A stretch of 64,000 nt of DNA from Roseiarcus sp963784805 (GTDB lineage Bacteria > Pseudomonadota > Alphaproteobacteria > Rhizobiales > Beijerinckiaceae). The stretch spans positions 372,001-436,000 of the forward strand of contig CAWASR010000016.1 of NCBI GenBank assembly GCA_963784805.1. Direction: 5' to 3'. A model generated the notes under the pieces. That model saw only the letters and a list, made by a program, of their open reading frames with translations. It had not been told where the DNA came from and did not search any database. Of this stretch, positions 1 through 8,874 are shown one piece after another. Each line of letters starts with the position of its first letter. Position 1 is the first letter of the stretch. Made by a program: the position numbers and the translations under genes.

Positions 1-16
1 CAGGAAACTGACCGCA

Positions 17-388
17 GTGGCCAAACCTGAACTCGGCGCCAAACACCAGTGCCAATCCTGCGGCGCCAAATTCTTTGACCTCAACCGGGACCCGATCGTC
101 TGCCCCAAATGCGGGACCGTGTTCCAGGGCGCGTCGGCGCGGACGCGGGCGGCCGCCAAGGAAGACGAAGAGGATACGGAGCTCGCGACGCCCGCCGGCG
201 TCGATGTGGTTTCGCTCGACGAGGTCGAGTCGAGCGAGGAGAAGGCCGCCGAGCCGGCCGCCGACGACATCGACGTTGAAGACGACGCCGCCGCCGCGGG
301 CGTCTCCTTCCTCGAGGAGGAAGAGGAGGACGACGACGACGTCACCAACCTGATCGACGGCGACATCGCCCCTGACGAGGAAAGCTGA
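17..388 (+). CDS. TIGR02300/FYDLN-acid domain protein
   Basis: A 123-residue protein of unknown function from a family found mainly in Alphaproteobacteria. The N-terminal 40 residues carry two CxxC pairs (CQSCGAKFFDLNRDP and CPKCG), a small zinc-ribbon-like knuckle with the name-giving FFDLN motif. The rest is extremely acidic (runs such as EEEEEDDDD) and probably disordered. The start is GTG, with AGGAAA about ten bases upstream at the left edge of the window. It lies just upstream of tRNA-Ala on the same strand, an arrangement I recall from Hyphomicrobiales. Role unknown; the acidic tail suggests a binding partner that is basic or metal-bound, but that is inference. Confidence 0.9.
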   Translation: MAKPELGAKHQCQSCGAKFFDLNRDPIVCPKCGTVFQGASARTRAAAKEDEEDTELATPAGVDVVSLDEVESSEEKAAEPAADDIDVEDDAAAAGVSFLEEEEEDDDDVTNLIDGDIAPDEES

Positions 389-558
389 CTGGCCGACAGG
401 CGCCCGCCGAGATGCCGGGGCCCGGCGGAGAGCGTGCAGTCCTTGTCGCTTTTTTTCGCGGCGGCTCTTGTGGGAGGCGGAGGTTTGCGGCTATATCGCC
501 GCCCGCGCGCAGCAACGCTTCGCCCCAATCGAAGTCGCCGCGCGATATTCTGAAAAAT

Positions 559-634
<76 letters not shown>

Positions 635-910
635 ACATAAGTATCATAGATTGTTGATGTTATTCGGTCTCGGCCGATGGGCTTCGCCACGGACGGCTGA
701 GGTTCCATAGAGGTTCCAACGACGACTGGCGTGAGTGTTCTTTGCCATTAATGTTTGACTGAGACGCGAAGTCATCTCGCCCGCGCACGTAAGGCCACGC
801 GGCTGAAGTTTTCTAAAACCGAGCAGCTCACACCACGCCCAGCGACACGATCGCGGGCGAGTCCATGTACTGGTCAAGTTCCACGTACAGACCCTTGCCA
901 ATGAGCGCGT
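635..910. other. Intergenic stretch, no recognisable gene
   Basis: Between tRNA-Ala and the decayed IS630 element I see no convincing coding sequence. A frame open on the minus strand (644-901) gives a low-quality peptide with no family resemblance. The stretch is less GC-rich than its surroundings. Confidence 0.5.
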
Positions 911-950
911 TGGCTAAGCAGGGATTCGCGGCTTGGCCAACGGAAGCACC

Positions 951-2004
951 CTAGGCTCCGTATTCAGCGCGTCGACGGCCTTGTTGGATCGTCTGGTCGA
1001 GCGCGTCGGTATCGGCAAAGGTCTGATGCGCGAGATGATGCGCCTCGAGGTCGTGCCAGACGACCTCGATGTCGTTCAATTCGGGCGCATACTTGGGCAG
1101 CCGCTCGACGGTAAGCCAGTGCGCCCGGGCGGCAAGCGCCGCCAGGGAGAGCTTGCCGGCATGGATCGGACCGTTGTCCTCGACCAATGCCGCCGGCTTG
1201 GCGGGCTGACCGGGCTTGGGACCATAAAGCCGGTCCAGTTGCTCGAGATGGGCGACCAAGTCGCTGCTCCGCTTGGTCGGGCTAGTGTGGACAATGAGTT
1301 GGCGCGTGACGTGGTCGAGCGAGCCCAGCATGGCGACCCTCTTGGCTTGGCCCGGGCGCCGGCACCCGCAGGTCCGCCCCCGCCTTGGCCCATGCGCGGG
1401 CGAGATAGGGATGCGTCAACGCCTCGCTCTCGTCGCCATAGAGCAGAACAATGTCGCCGGCTTCGGCCTGCTGCTTGCGCAATTGCAGACGCACGCCGAC
1501 CCGCTCGATCTCGTCGGCGATCTGGCGTCCTTTCAGGGTGTGCCGCGGCCGCCGCCAACCGAACTTTTTTTTCGCAGCGCCTTGGACAGTTGTGATCGGC
1601 TGATGCGCACACCCGCACGCGCTTCGATCTCGGCGCGCAGCCGGGGGATTGTCCAATTGCGCCGATCGGCCACGGGTTCCTCCAGCACGGGTTCCTCCAG
1701 CAAGGGCGTGACCACACGCAAAGCTGCTTCACTCTTCACCGGGGCCGGGCCGGGCGCCACGTCGGCCTTCAGCGCCGCAAAGCCGCCGCGCATGAAGTCA
1801 CTGCGCCACAGGCGAACCGTGTCTCCCGCGCACGCCGAACGCCTCGGCGATCCGCGCGCTGGTCCAGCCGGCCAGCGTCAGCAGCACGGCGCGGGCCCGG
1901 TCCGGCTCGCCGCGATCCCCTGACCCAGCCACAACCGTCAGGGCGGCGCGTCGTTCGTCTGTTGCCGTGAGCGCCGATCTTCCTGTCATGTCTTGCACTC
2001 TCAA
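951..2004 (-). pseudogene. IS630-family transposase, frameshifted
   Basis: Read from 2004 downward, the protein is spread over alternating reading frames, so at least three indels have accumulated (near 1835, 1560 and 1340). The N-terminal helix-turn-helix piece ends in RIAEAFGVR. Next come a linker with WTIPRLRAEIEARAGV and a DDE catalytic core with the three acidic residues in YGDESEAL, ALVEDNGPIH and PELNDIEVVWHDLE. A 15-bp tandem duplication inside the linker repeats LEEPV. Without frameshifts it would be about 350 residues, normal for the family. Confidence 0.88.
1671..1700. repeat. 15-bp perfect tandem duplication in the IS630 remnant
   Basis: CACGGGTTCCTCCAG occurs twice head to tail (1671-1685 and 1686-1700). 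It adds five residues (LEEPV twice on the minus strand) without shifting the frame. It looks like replication slippage in a relic free of selection. Confidence 0.9.
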
Positions 2005-2072
2005 AGCAGCGCCGCCAGCGAATCAGACCGCCAAACGCCGGTCAACCAGACGGAGTCTGCTTAGTGCCAACA

Positions 2073-2639
2073 CCCGATCTGAGCGCTCAGGCAAGTCGTG
2101 GGTGTAGCTAATGAAGACTGCCTCCCGGCCCATGGCAAACGCCTGATCTTCCCTAAACGTGACTCAGCAATGAAGTGACTTTAGTTCACATTCGCCGGAT
2201 GACTCCGGCACGGTCGCGAACATGTCCATTTCGTGCGATTCCGGCAAGCGGCCTCGTTGTCTTGTGACGTGCATGTATTGCTATTTTTCCCATTTTCGTT
2301 GCTTTGGGCGGCGCCCTCGGCCGAGACACGTCAATTGAGCGACTGGGCGGCGCAAGCGGCTTGCCGGGCTCCCGGGCGACCGGGGGCAGGAGGCGCCGTT
2401 TTTGAAAATCCATTTTCTTCGCCGATGTCTTTTAGATAATCAGAAGCCGTGCTATGGTCTTCCTCGTCGCTGATCAGCGCGCGCCTGTCGCGCCGAGGGC
2501 AGCGGCCGCCTTAAGCCTTCAGGCGGGCGGGTTGACACGCTGAACAACGGCGGGGGCCAAGGAGGGCCAAGCGGCGGAGAAAAAATTCTAATTTGGATTC
2601 TGGCCTAAACCCTTGAAAAGCCTCGATTCGCGGAAGACA
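2073..2639. other. Gene-free stretch after the IS remnant
   Basis: No supported gene on either strand. Open frames here are short and have no familiar motifs. No tRNA, terminator or riboswitch was recognised. Confidence 0.45.
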
Positions 2640-2735
2640 TATATTTGGATTCCGCTTCCCCTGGCTTTGCTCCGGCTTCCGTGGGCTTGGATTCCACTGC
2701 CGCTGGCTTGGATCGGCTTCCGCCGGGGTTCCTCG
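2640..2735. repeat. Degenerate short-period repeat
   Basis: Variants of GGATTCC(G/A)CTNCC followed by GGCTT recur about three times between 2640 and 2735, with interleaved GGCTTCCG units. Translated on the minus strand this gives a repeated SGIQ-like peptide, but no gene is supported. It is probably an eroded minisatellite-like array. Confidence 0.4.
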
Positions 2736-2756
2736 AAACCCCCAAAAGGCCGCCGA

Positions 2757-2894
2757 CCTCGTCCTGAGGCGCTCTTGCGAGAGCAAGAGCCTCGAAGGAT
2801 GCTCCAGCGGGGCGAAGCGTCCGACGCTGCTTTCGCCATGGGACGCCGCACTGAACTCGTCCTTCGAGGCCGCATCGCGGCGCCTCAGGACGAG
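2757..2894. repeat. Pair of REP-like palindromes
   Basis: Two hairpins of related sequence lie about 60 bp apart. The first (2757-2800) pairs GAGGCGCTCTTGC with GCAAGAGCCTC around GAGA. The second (2856-2894) pairs CTCGTCCT with AGGACGAG and continues inward to a GAGGCCGC/GCGGCGCCTC stem around ATC. The outer motif CTCGTCCTGAGG is shared in both orientations. Such extragenic palindromes built on a CTCGTCCTGAG core are familiar from hyphomicrobial genomes. Confidence 0.6.
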
Positions 2895-2977
2895 GTTGTC
2901 GGGGGCGAAGCGCGGGTCACGGGTCTCGCGAAGGCGCGCGGCCGACAAATCGGCGCCGAATGGGGCCGCAGGCGATT

Positions 2978-3117
2978 GAAAAGACGCAATCCGCGACCCC
3001 AAATGGCGCCAGCCCCTTAGCGGAACTTCAAAAGAACGGATCGGGGGTCGAGAACGGGACGTAACTCCCGGACGCCCCTCTCCTTCGGAGGCCAAAACAG
3101 CGCGTTTCCGTTTCGCG
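2978..3117 (+). repeat. Dispersed repeat, copy A
   Basis: This block of about 140 bp is closely similar to the reverse complement of 21570-21705. Both begin GAAAAGACGCAATCCGCGAC, pass through GGGACGTAACTCCC, and end GCGTTTCCGTTTCGC. A frame through it encodes a similar peptide in both copies (TRCFGL...SGSYVPFSTPDPFF). The differences are scattered substitutions and small indels rather than synonymous changes, so a non-coding mobile or regulatory repeat is more likely than a gene. Confidence 0.75.
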
Positions 3118-3524
3118 GGGCCACGTCGGTCCACCGCCGTCAAGGCGCTGACGCGCCTCCTTCGCTTCGCTTCGGCCCTTCGGGTGACTGCGCCGCGCCG
3201 ACGCGGCGATCGTCTCGCCACGGGCTTCGACGCCGCGATCCGGCGCCTTGCGCCGGATTTGCGCGTCGAAATCCATGGCTGACAAGGGCCTGATCCCGCG
3301 CGCAAGAAGTCAAGGCGGCGCGAAAGCGCGCCCGCGGGAAGCGGTCTTGGCCTTGACGCCGGGCACGGATCAGGCAGACGAGGCCGGCCTGCCAATGAAA
3401 CCTTGCTTAGCACACTGGCGTCGGATCGCTGTGACGCCAAACTCGCCCGACGACGAGCGTCCTTCGACGCCCTGCGGAGCCCTGCGATGACGGCGACAAG
3501 CAAGCTGATCGCCGGAAGCGCGTC
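3118..3524. other. Gene-free stretch downstream of the old yellow enzyme gene
   Basis: No gene is supported. A short hairpin TCCGGCGC-CTT-GCGCCGGA lies at about 3239-3257 but has no T-tract. Several GCGC-rich palindromes suggest further extragenic repeats. Confidence 0.4.
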
Positions 3525-4592
3525 TTACTCCGCCGCCTCGGCGAGCGCGGGATAGTCGACATAGCCTTCCGCGCCTTCGGAATAGAAGGTCGCGGAGTTC
3601 CAGCGGTTGAGCGGCGCCTTGAGCGCCAGACGGCGCGGCAGATCGGGATTGGCGATGAACAATTTGCCGAAGGCGATCGCGTCCGCCTCGCCCGCCGCCA
3701 GCGTCTGAGCCGCGCTTTCGGGCGTGAAGCCCTCGTTGGCGACGTAGACGCCGCCAAACGCCCTTTTGAGCTCCGGGCCGAGCCGCGGCTCCTTGAGCGA
3801 TTCCCGCGCGCAGATGAAGGCGACCTTCCTTTTGCCAAGCTCCCGCGCGACATAGCCGAAGGCGCCGGGAAGGTCGCTGTCGCCCATGTCGTGCGAGTCG
3901 GCGCGCGGCGCCAGATGCATGCCGACGCGGCCCGGCCCCCAGACCGAAACCACGGCGTCGGTCGCTTCGAGCATCAGGCGGGCGCGATTCTCGATTCGTC
4001 CGCCGTATCGATCTTTGCGCTTGTTGCTGCCGTCCTGCAGGAACTGGTCGAGCAGATAGCCGTTCGCGCCATGGATTTCGACGCCGTCGAACCCGGCGGC
4101 CTTGGCGTTTTGGGCGCCCTGCCGGAACGCCTCGACGACGCCCTCGACCTCTCCGGTCTCGAGCGCCCGCGGGACCGGGTACGGCCGTTCGGGACGCAGC
4201 AGGCTCACATGACCCTTGGGCGCGATGGCGCTCGGCGCGACCGGAAGCGCCCCGCCGTGATAGCTCGGATCGGAGATCCGGCCGACGTGCCAGAGCTGCA
4301 TCAGCATCCGGCCGCCTGCCGCATGGACGGCCTCGGCGATCCGGCGCCAGCCACCGACCTGCTCCTCGGACCATATGCCCGGCGTGTGCGGATAGCCGAC
4401 GCCCATCGGCGTCACCGACGTCGCCTCGGAGATGATCAGCCCCGCGCCGGCGCGCTGGACGTAATAGTCGCGCATCAGGGCGTTAGGGACCCGGCCGGGT
4501 CCGCTCGACCGGTTGCGCGTCAACGGCGCCATGAGGATCCGGTTCGGAAGATGAAGGTCGCCGACGTCGATCGGATCGAAAAGCGTTGGCAT
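3525..4592 (-). CDS. Old yellow enzyme family alkene reductase (NemA-like)
   Basis: FMN-dependent, NAD(P)H-using reductase of activated C=C bonds, nitro compounds or N-ethylmaleimide, acting in the cytoplasm. The protein begins MPTLFDPIDVGDL, then has the family blocks MAPLTRNRS, the substrate-binding HGANGYLLDQFL, DGSNKRKDRYGG (FMN phosphate side) and a C-terminal FGKLFIANPDLPRRL. At 355 residues it is normal length. I chose the ATG at 4592 because the family N-terminus starts there and AAGGACGG lies upstream; an earlier in-frame start at 4652 would add 20 unconserved residues. It stands alone, divergent from the DsbA-like gene. The natural substrate is not predictable. Confidence 0.92.
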   Translation of the reverse strand: MPTLFDPIDVGDLHLPNRILMAPLTRNRSSGPGRVPNALMRDYYVQRAGAGLIISEATSVTPMGVGYPHTPGIWSEEQVGGWRRIAEAVHAAGGRMLMQLWHVGRISDPSYHGGALPVAPSAIAPKGHVSLLRPERPYPVPRALETGEVEGVVEAFRQGAQNAKAAGFDGVEIHGANGYLLDQFLQDGSNKRKDRYGGRIENRARLMLEATDAVVSVWGPGRVGMHLAPRADSHDMGDSDLPGAFGYVARELGKRKVAFICARESLKEPRLGPELKRAFGGVYVANEGFTPESAAQTLAAGEADAIAFGKLFIANPDLPRRLALKAPLNRWNSATFYSEGAEGYVDYPALAEAAE

Positions 4593-4893
4593 GTGCGGGA
4601 CCGTCCTTGCTGGGCCGTGAGGAACGAGCCCGAGATAGGCGACATGCTGCACTGCGGCAAGGCGCCTCGGTCCCCAGACATTCGAGCGACCGGAAAACGA
4701 ACGCCAAGGCGGGCGTCGATCGCAATATTCTCAACCGGAGGCGCCGCCGCCCGCTCAATTTGCGCCCGCGCCATGATTCCGGATAAGAACAGCGCCGAAG
4801 GACCTAACAATACTGCGATTGTCGCCTCATTGGGCTGGCAATGAACATCGCGCGGCGCGCGAATCGCACCCCCGCCGCAAGCTGGAGAACGGC
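4593..4893. other. Divergent promoter region between OYE and DsbA-like genes
   Basis: A 301-bp gap separates the two divergent starts and must hold both promoters. I could not single out a convincing -35/-10 pair or operator. Confidence 0.4.
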
Positions 4894-5664
4894 ATGAAAC
4901 TGACCTTCGCCCTCGGCCTGGCCGCCGCGCTCGCGGGCGCTGCGGCCTGTCTCGGGTCCCCCGCGCGGGCTGACGAATTCACGCCTGCCCAGAAGCAGGA
5001 GATGGGCGCGTTCATCCACGACTATCTCGTCAACAACCCCGAGGTTCTGCGCGAAGCGATCGAAGCGCTCGACAAGCGCGACAAAGCCGCCGCTGCCGAC
5101 CAGCGTGAGAAGGTCGTCACCAGCCAGGCGGGGCCGTTGTTCAGCTCGAAATATCAGGCGACGATCGGCAATCCGAAAGCTTCGGCGACCCTGGTCGAGT
5201 TCTTCGACTACAATTGCCACTTCTGTAAGGGGGCGCTGCCCGACATCGCCAGACTGAAGAAGGACGACCCGAACCTCAAGATCGTCCTGAAGGACTATCC
5301 GGTCCTGGGGCCGGGATCGGTCGAGGCGGCGAAAGTCGCCAGCGCCGCCCGCAACCAGCTGCCAGGCGACAAGTTCTGGGCCTTTCATTCCAAACTGCTC
5401 GGAATGCGCGGGCCGATCGGCGAGGACCAGGCGCTCGCCGTCGCCCGCGAGCTCGGGCTCGACATGGGCAGGCTCAAGAAGGATATGGAGAGCCCCGAGA
5501 TCAACGCCGGGTTGAAACAAGTCATGCAACTGGCCGATGAGCTGCAAATCAACGGGACACCGACCTTTGTCGTCGGACAGGACGTGGTCGTCGGCGCGGT
5601 CGGCTACGATCAGCTCAAGAACAAAGTCGATTCCGTACACAAATGCGGGCGAGCCGCCTGCTGA
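4894..5664 (+). CDS. DsbA-family thiol:disulfide oxidoreductase
   Basis: A 256-residue exported thioredoxin-fold protein that forms or reshuffles disulfides in the periplasm. Residues 1-26 are a signal peptide ending ARA, followed by a helical N-terminal region (about 30-75) typical of the Com1/BdbD-like DsbA group. The active site is CHFC at residues 108-111 in FFDYNCHFC, and the cis-proline loop is NGTPTFVV near residue 225. The ATG at 4894 has GGAG seven bases upstream, and the signal peptide starts directly there. A partner DsbB is not in the window. Confidence 0.92.
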   Translation: MKLTFALGLAAALAGAAACLGSPARADEFTPAQKQEMGAFIHDYLVNNPEVLREAIEALDKRDKAAAADQREKVVTSQAGPLFSSKYQATIGNPKASATLVEFFDYNCHFCKGALPDIARLKKDDPNLKIVLKDYPVLGPGSVEAAKVASAARNQLPGDKFWAFHSKLLGMRGPIGEDQALAVARELGLDMGRLKKDMESPEINAGLKQVMQLADELQINGTPTFVVGQDVVVGAVGYDQLKNKVDSVHKCGRAAC

Positions 5665-5674
5665 AGGGTTCGTG

Positions 5675-5690
5675 ACGCCGCTCGCGGCGT
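5675..5690. terminator. Short hairpin after the DsbA-like gene
   Basis: ACGCCGC-TC-GCGGCGT is a perfect 7-bp stem ten bases past the stop codon. It lacks a T-run, so it may be a weak or Rho-assisted terminator, or only an mRNA 3'-end structure. Confidence 0.3.
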
Positions 5691-5749
5691 GGAAAACTCA
5701 TGAACGCGCCTGTCCGGCGTATGTTTAGGCTGACAGGCGAGGCTCCCCT

Positions 5750-6574
5750 GTGACCGCATTACAAGCGATCGTCATGGCCGTGCTGCAAGGCGTGACGGAA
5801 CTGTTTCCGATCAGCAGTCTCGGCCACGCGGTGATCCTGCCTCGCCTGCTCGGCTGGCCGATGAATCTCGAAGCGCCGGACTGGCTGGCCTACCTGGTGG
5901 TGATGCACTTGGGCACGGCGATCGCGCTGTTCGCCTATTTCTGGCGCGACTGGTTCGCCTTCGGGATGTCGCTGCTCGGCCGGACCGGAGCGCGATCGAT
6001 CGTGGACAGAAGAATTTTCCTGCTGGTCGTGCTGGCGACGATCCCGGCGGTCATCTTTGGCTTCGTGTTCCGCAAGGCGCTCGGCGACATCTTTGCGACG
6101 CCGGTGATCGCAGCGATCTTTCTGCTCGTCAACGGATTGATCTTGTATTTTGGCGACAGGGTCGGCGGCGAAACGGTCGGCGAGCTCAATCAGCTAAACT
6201 GGAAGGGCGCGTTGGCGATTGGCTTTGCGCAATGTCTGGCGCTGATTCCAGGCATTTCCCGCTCCGGCTCCACCATCGTCGCCGGGGTCGTCGCGGGCCT
6301 GCGGCATGAGGAATTGGCCCGCTTTTCGTTCCTGATGGGCACGCCCATCATTCTCGGCGCCAATGTGCTCGAGGCCCCGAAGCTATTGAAGGCCGGGGCG
6401 ACGCTTGGGCCGATGGCGGTTCTCTCCGGCGTGGTGGCGGGTATTGTCGCTTACGCGAGCCTCGTCTTCCTCATGCGCTATTTCCACCGACACGAATTCG
6501 AGGCCATGAGCCCGTTCGCATACTATTGCTGGGCGGCCGGCCTCGCCAGCCTGGCGATCTTCTCCTTCCTCTAA
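5750..6574 (+). CDS. uppP: Undecaprenyl-diphosphatase (UppP/BacA)
   Basis: Integral membrane phosphatase that converts undecaprenyl diphosphate to the monophosphate, recycling the lipid carrier of peptidoglycan and O-antigen synthesis. Overproduction of this family gives bacitracin resistance. The 274 residues form the usual polytopic bundle. The first conserved block is LQGVTELFPISSLGHAVI, where many homologues have EFLPVSSSGH, and the second is IPGISRSGSTI with the key Arg and Ser. The start is GTG with GAGG about ten bases upstream. It is monocistronic by spacing (86 bp from the DsbA-like gene and 97 bp to the EcsC-type gene). Confidence 0.95.
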   Translation: MTALQAIVMAVLQGVTELFPISSLGHAVILPRLLGWPMNLEAPDWLAYLVVMHLGTAIALFAYFWRDWFAFGMSLLGRTGARSIVDRRIFLLVVLATIPAVIFGFVFRKALGDIFATPVIAAIFLLVNGLILYFGDRVGGETVGELNQLNWKGALAIGFAQCLALIPGISRSGSTIVAGVVAGLRHEELARFSFLMGTPIILGANVLEAPKLLKAGATLGPMAVLSGVVAGIVAYASLVFLMRYFHRHEFEAMSPFAYYCWAAGLASLAIFSFL

Positions 6575-6670
6575 AGGTCAAAGGAACGGGCCGGACTTGG
6601 CGCGGAGCCTTTGCGGCTTATATCTCGCCACGGGGCGCGGAAAGCCCAGCCGACCGCGCAAGAGGGCGTC

Positions 6671-7501
6671 ATGTCGACCATCGAGCTCATGCCGGCGCGG
6701 CTGACGAGCGATGAGACCGAAGACTTGAGGCGGGCGGTCGCTTGCCTCGAAGGGACGAGTTTTGCACAGCGCATGACCGACGCGATCGGGCGGCCAGTCG
6801 GGGCGCTGGGTCGAACCCTCCCGGAAGCGGCCCGGCAGATTGTCGCGCGCGCGAGCGAGTCCGCCCTCGTTGGCGCGCTCAAACTCGCGCTTCGCACCAT
6901 CGACCTCAACGCGCCGGCAAAGGCCGCCAATCGCGCCCATAAGATCGCGACCGCGGTCTCCGGCGCCCTAGGCGGCGCGTTCGGCCTGCCAGCGCTGCCC
7001 TTGGAGCTTCCGGTTTCGACCGCCATTCTCTTGCGCTCGATCGCCCAGATCGCGCGCGAGGAAGGCGAGGATCTCGAGGACGCTGGCGTCAGACTGGCCT
7101 GCGTCGAGGTGTTTGCGCTCGGCGGCAAGCAAGCCGAAGAGACCGCTTTCGAGAGCGGCTACTTCGCCGTTCGCGCCGCGCTGGCCAAGTCGGTTACCGA
7201 CAGCGCGCGCCATATTGCGCAGCAGGGGCTTCGGGCGCAAACGGCGCCGGTCCTCACCCGGCTGATCGCGCAGATCGCCTCCCGTTTCGGCGTGGTGGTC
7301 AGTGAGAAACTCGTCGCCCAAACGGCGCCGATTCTCGGCGCGATCGGCGGCGCCGCGGTCAACGCCCTGTTCGCTGAGCATTTTCAGACGATCGCGCGCG
7401 GCCACTTCATCGTGCGGCGTCTCGAGCGCAAGCATGGCGCGAGTTTGATCGCGTTCGAATTTCAGCGTCTGCGCGGCGAAGCGCCGCGAATGCGCGCTTG
7501 A
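6671..7501 (+). CDS. EcsC family protein
   Basis: A 276-residue protein matching the EcsC family, named after a Bacillus gene beside an ABC transporter but without a defined biochemical role. Visible marks are the alanine-rich helical regions GALGGAFGLPALPLELPVSTAILLRS and, near the C-terminus, LGAIGGAAVNALFAEHFQ followed by ARGHFIVRRLE, the usual end of the family. The long hydrophobic alanine/glycine segments suggest membrane association. The stop overlaps the next gene's possible TTG start (TTGA), so the two are probably co-translated. No ABC transporter is nearby. Confidence 0.85.
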   Translation: MSTIELMPARLTSDETEDLRRAVACLEGTSFAQRMTDAIGRPVGALGRTLPEAARQIVARASESALVGALKLALRTIDLNAPAKAANRAHKIATAVSGALGGAFGLPALPLELPVSTAILLRSIAQIAREEGEDLEDAGVRLACVEVFALGGKQAEETAFESGYFAVRAALAKSVTDSARHIAQQGLRAQTAPVLTRLIAQIASRFGVVVSEKLVAQTAPILGAIGGAAVNALFAEHFQTIARGHFIVRRLERKHGASLIAFEFQRLRGEAPRMRA

Positions 7502-8838
7502 ACTCGCGGCCCGCGCGCTTCGACGATCTGGTCGGCCGCGCAGTAGTTTGGATGATCAACCCGATGAAGAGACTGCGGTCTCCGGCCGGCAAGGGCCGGT
7601 TCGTCCGTCGTTGGATCGGCCTTGCCGTTACGCCGATCCTGTCGCTAGTTTGCATCGCGGCGGTGGGCGCGAGCGCGTTCGCCGATCTGAAGCTGCCGCC
7701 GCGGCGCCGCGGCGACCCGCCGATGCGCATCCTCCGCGTCGCGAGTTCGGACCCGTCATGCGGGGCCAACTGCCCCGAATGGATTTCAGCCGAAGGCCAG
7801 ATCATGGTCGGCACGGCGAAGTCTTTCGCCGGAATGGTCAAAAGTCTCGACGGGCGTCGGCTTCCGGTTCTCATTCATTCGCACGGCGGTTCGGTCGTCG
7901 ACGCCGTGAAGATGGGCGCTCTCATTCGGGCCAGGGGCCTTGCCGTCGCCGTCGCCAGGACGCTGTTGTCGAACTGCCCCGAGACCGCTTCGAAATGTGC
8001 GAGCGGCCGAGGCCGCGCGATCACTGGCGGAGCGGCATGCGCGTCCGCCTGCGTATTGGTTCTCGCCGGCGGCGTCGAGCGTCTCGTCGGCCCCGTTCCG
8101 CTGGTCGGCGTACACCAGATCACGGCGGTGCAGAAGCGAACCGAGGGCGTGGACCGCCTGACCTCGATACGGAAGTTCTATGAGCCGCCGAGCGTCGACG
8201 CCGCCGTCGAAACCTACCTAACCGGGATGGGCGTCGGCGAGCCGGTGATGACCCTGCTGCGCAAGACCCCGGCGGCGAGAATTCGCTGGCTGAGCGACCG
8301 CGAGTTGCGCGCTTCGCGTCTGGCGACGCTGAGGCTCGACAGCGCGGCGCCGATCCTCGCCGAAGGCGCCAACGGCCTCAACGGGCACGCATTCGAAGGC
8401 GATCCGCCCCGGCGCGATCTCCTGACGGCGAGCGGAACCACAGCGTTCGCGCCGGCAGCGCACGACCACGCTTTCGCGCTGGTCGCGACCTTCGCTTACC
8501 GCCGCGGCGGCGGGGTGGTCGAAGCGACGATTTCGGCGCGCGACGCCGGCGCGACGCCGGAGGGAGCGCCGCCGGTTGTCGACCTGAAATCGACGGCGGC
8601 GCCAGACGGCGGCGAATTTCCGCTGGCGAAGCCGGTCGACGGCGCGCCGATGCGCGCGACCTTGCCGCTCGCCAGCTTCTGCCGCCTCGCCCATGGCGGC
8701 AAGCTCGTTGGCGAGCCGGTCAAGCGCCCGGGGGCTCAATCCGATCAGGCCAACCCCCACTCGCGCAAGCCGACGATTGTGATCGACATCGCTGGGATGG
8801 AAGGCGTCAAACGCCTATTCGATGAGGCCTGCCCCTGA
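7498..8838 (+). CDS. Secreted ClpP/crotonase-fold protein (COG3904-like)
   Basis: Predicted periplasmic protein with a ClpP-like fold. A twin-arginine-rich leader and hydrophobic stretch (ending GASAFA, about residues 45-62 of the longest form) indicate export. Then come the strand ISAEGQIM, the glycine-rich LIHSHGGSVVDAVKMGALIRA, where ClpP-type enzymes form the oxyanion hole, and GGAACASACVLVLAGG, which holds the candidate nucleophile in SAC. The C-terminal 200 residues are unassigned. The gene can start at TTG 7498 (overlapping the EcsC stop), ATG 7552 or ATG 7564; the last gives the cleanest signal peptide. Whether it is a protease is not known. Confidence 0.7.
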   Translation: MNSRPARFDDLVGRAVVWMINPMKRLRSPAGKGRFVRRWIGLAVTPILSLVCIAAVGASAFADLKLPPRRRGDPPMRILRVASSDPSCGANCPEWISAEGQIMVGTAKSFAGMVKSLDGRRLPVLIHSHGGSVVDAVKMGALIRARGLAVAVARTLLSNCPETASKCASGRGRAITGGAACASACVLVLAGGVERLVGPVPLVGVHQITAVQKRTEGVDRLTSIRKFYEPPSVDAAVETYLTGMGVGEPVMTLLRKTPAARIRWLSDRELRASRLATLRLDSAAPILAEGANGLNGHAFEGDPPRRDLLTASGTTAFAPAAHDHAFALVATFAYRRGGGVVEATISARDAGATPEGAPPVVDLKSTAAPDGGEFPLAKPVDGAPMRATLPLASFCRLAHGGKLVGEPVKRPGAQSDQANPHSRKPTIVIDIAGMEGVKRLFDEACP

Positions 8839-8874
8839 GCAGCCCGTCCAAACCTCTCGCACGGGGATCCGGAG

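Larger units (their letters stand above)
911..2072 (-). mobile_element. Decayed IS630-family insertion sequence
   Basis: The broken transposase described separately is flanked by imperfect inverted ends. At the left (about 909-922) the sequence is GTTGGCTAAGCAGG. The reverse complement of the right end (about 2056-2072) reads GTTGGCACTAAGCAG, differing by a two-base gap. Exact ends and the TA duplication typical of IS630 elements could not be fixed. The element can only move if a transposase is supplied in trans. Confidence 0.65.

Noticed and set aside
644..901. Open frame on the minus strand after tRNA-Ala, possible integrase remnant
   Set aside because: The peptide shows no recombinase motif and no recognisable family; kept as an empty gap.
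2511..3503. 330-codon open frame on the minus strand
   Set aside because: It runs through REP hairpins and the dispersed repeat, is very Arg/Pro/Ser-rich, and has no domain; long open frames are expected at this GC content.
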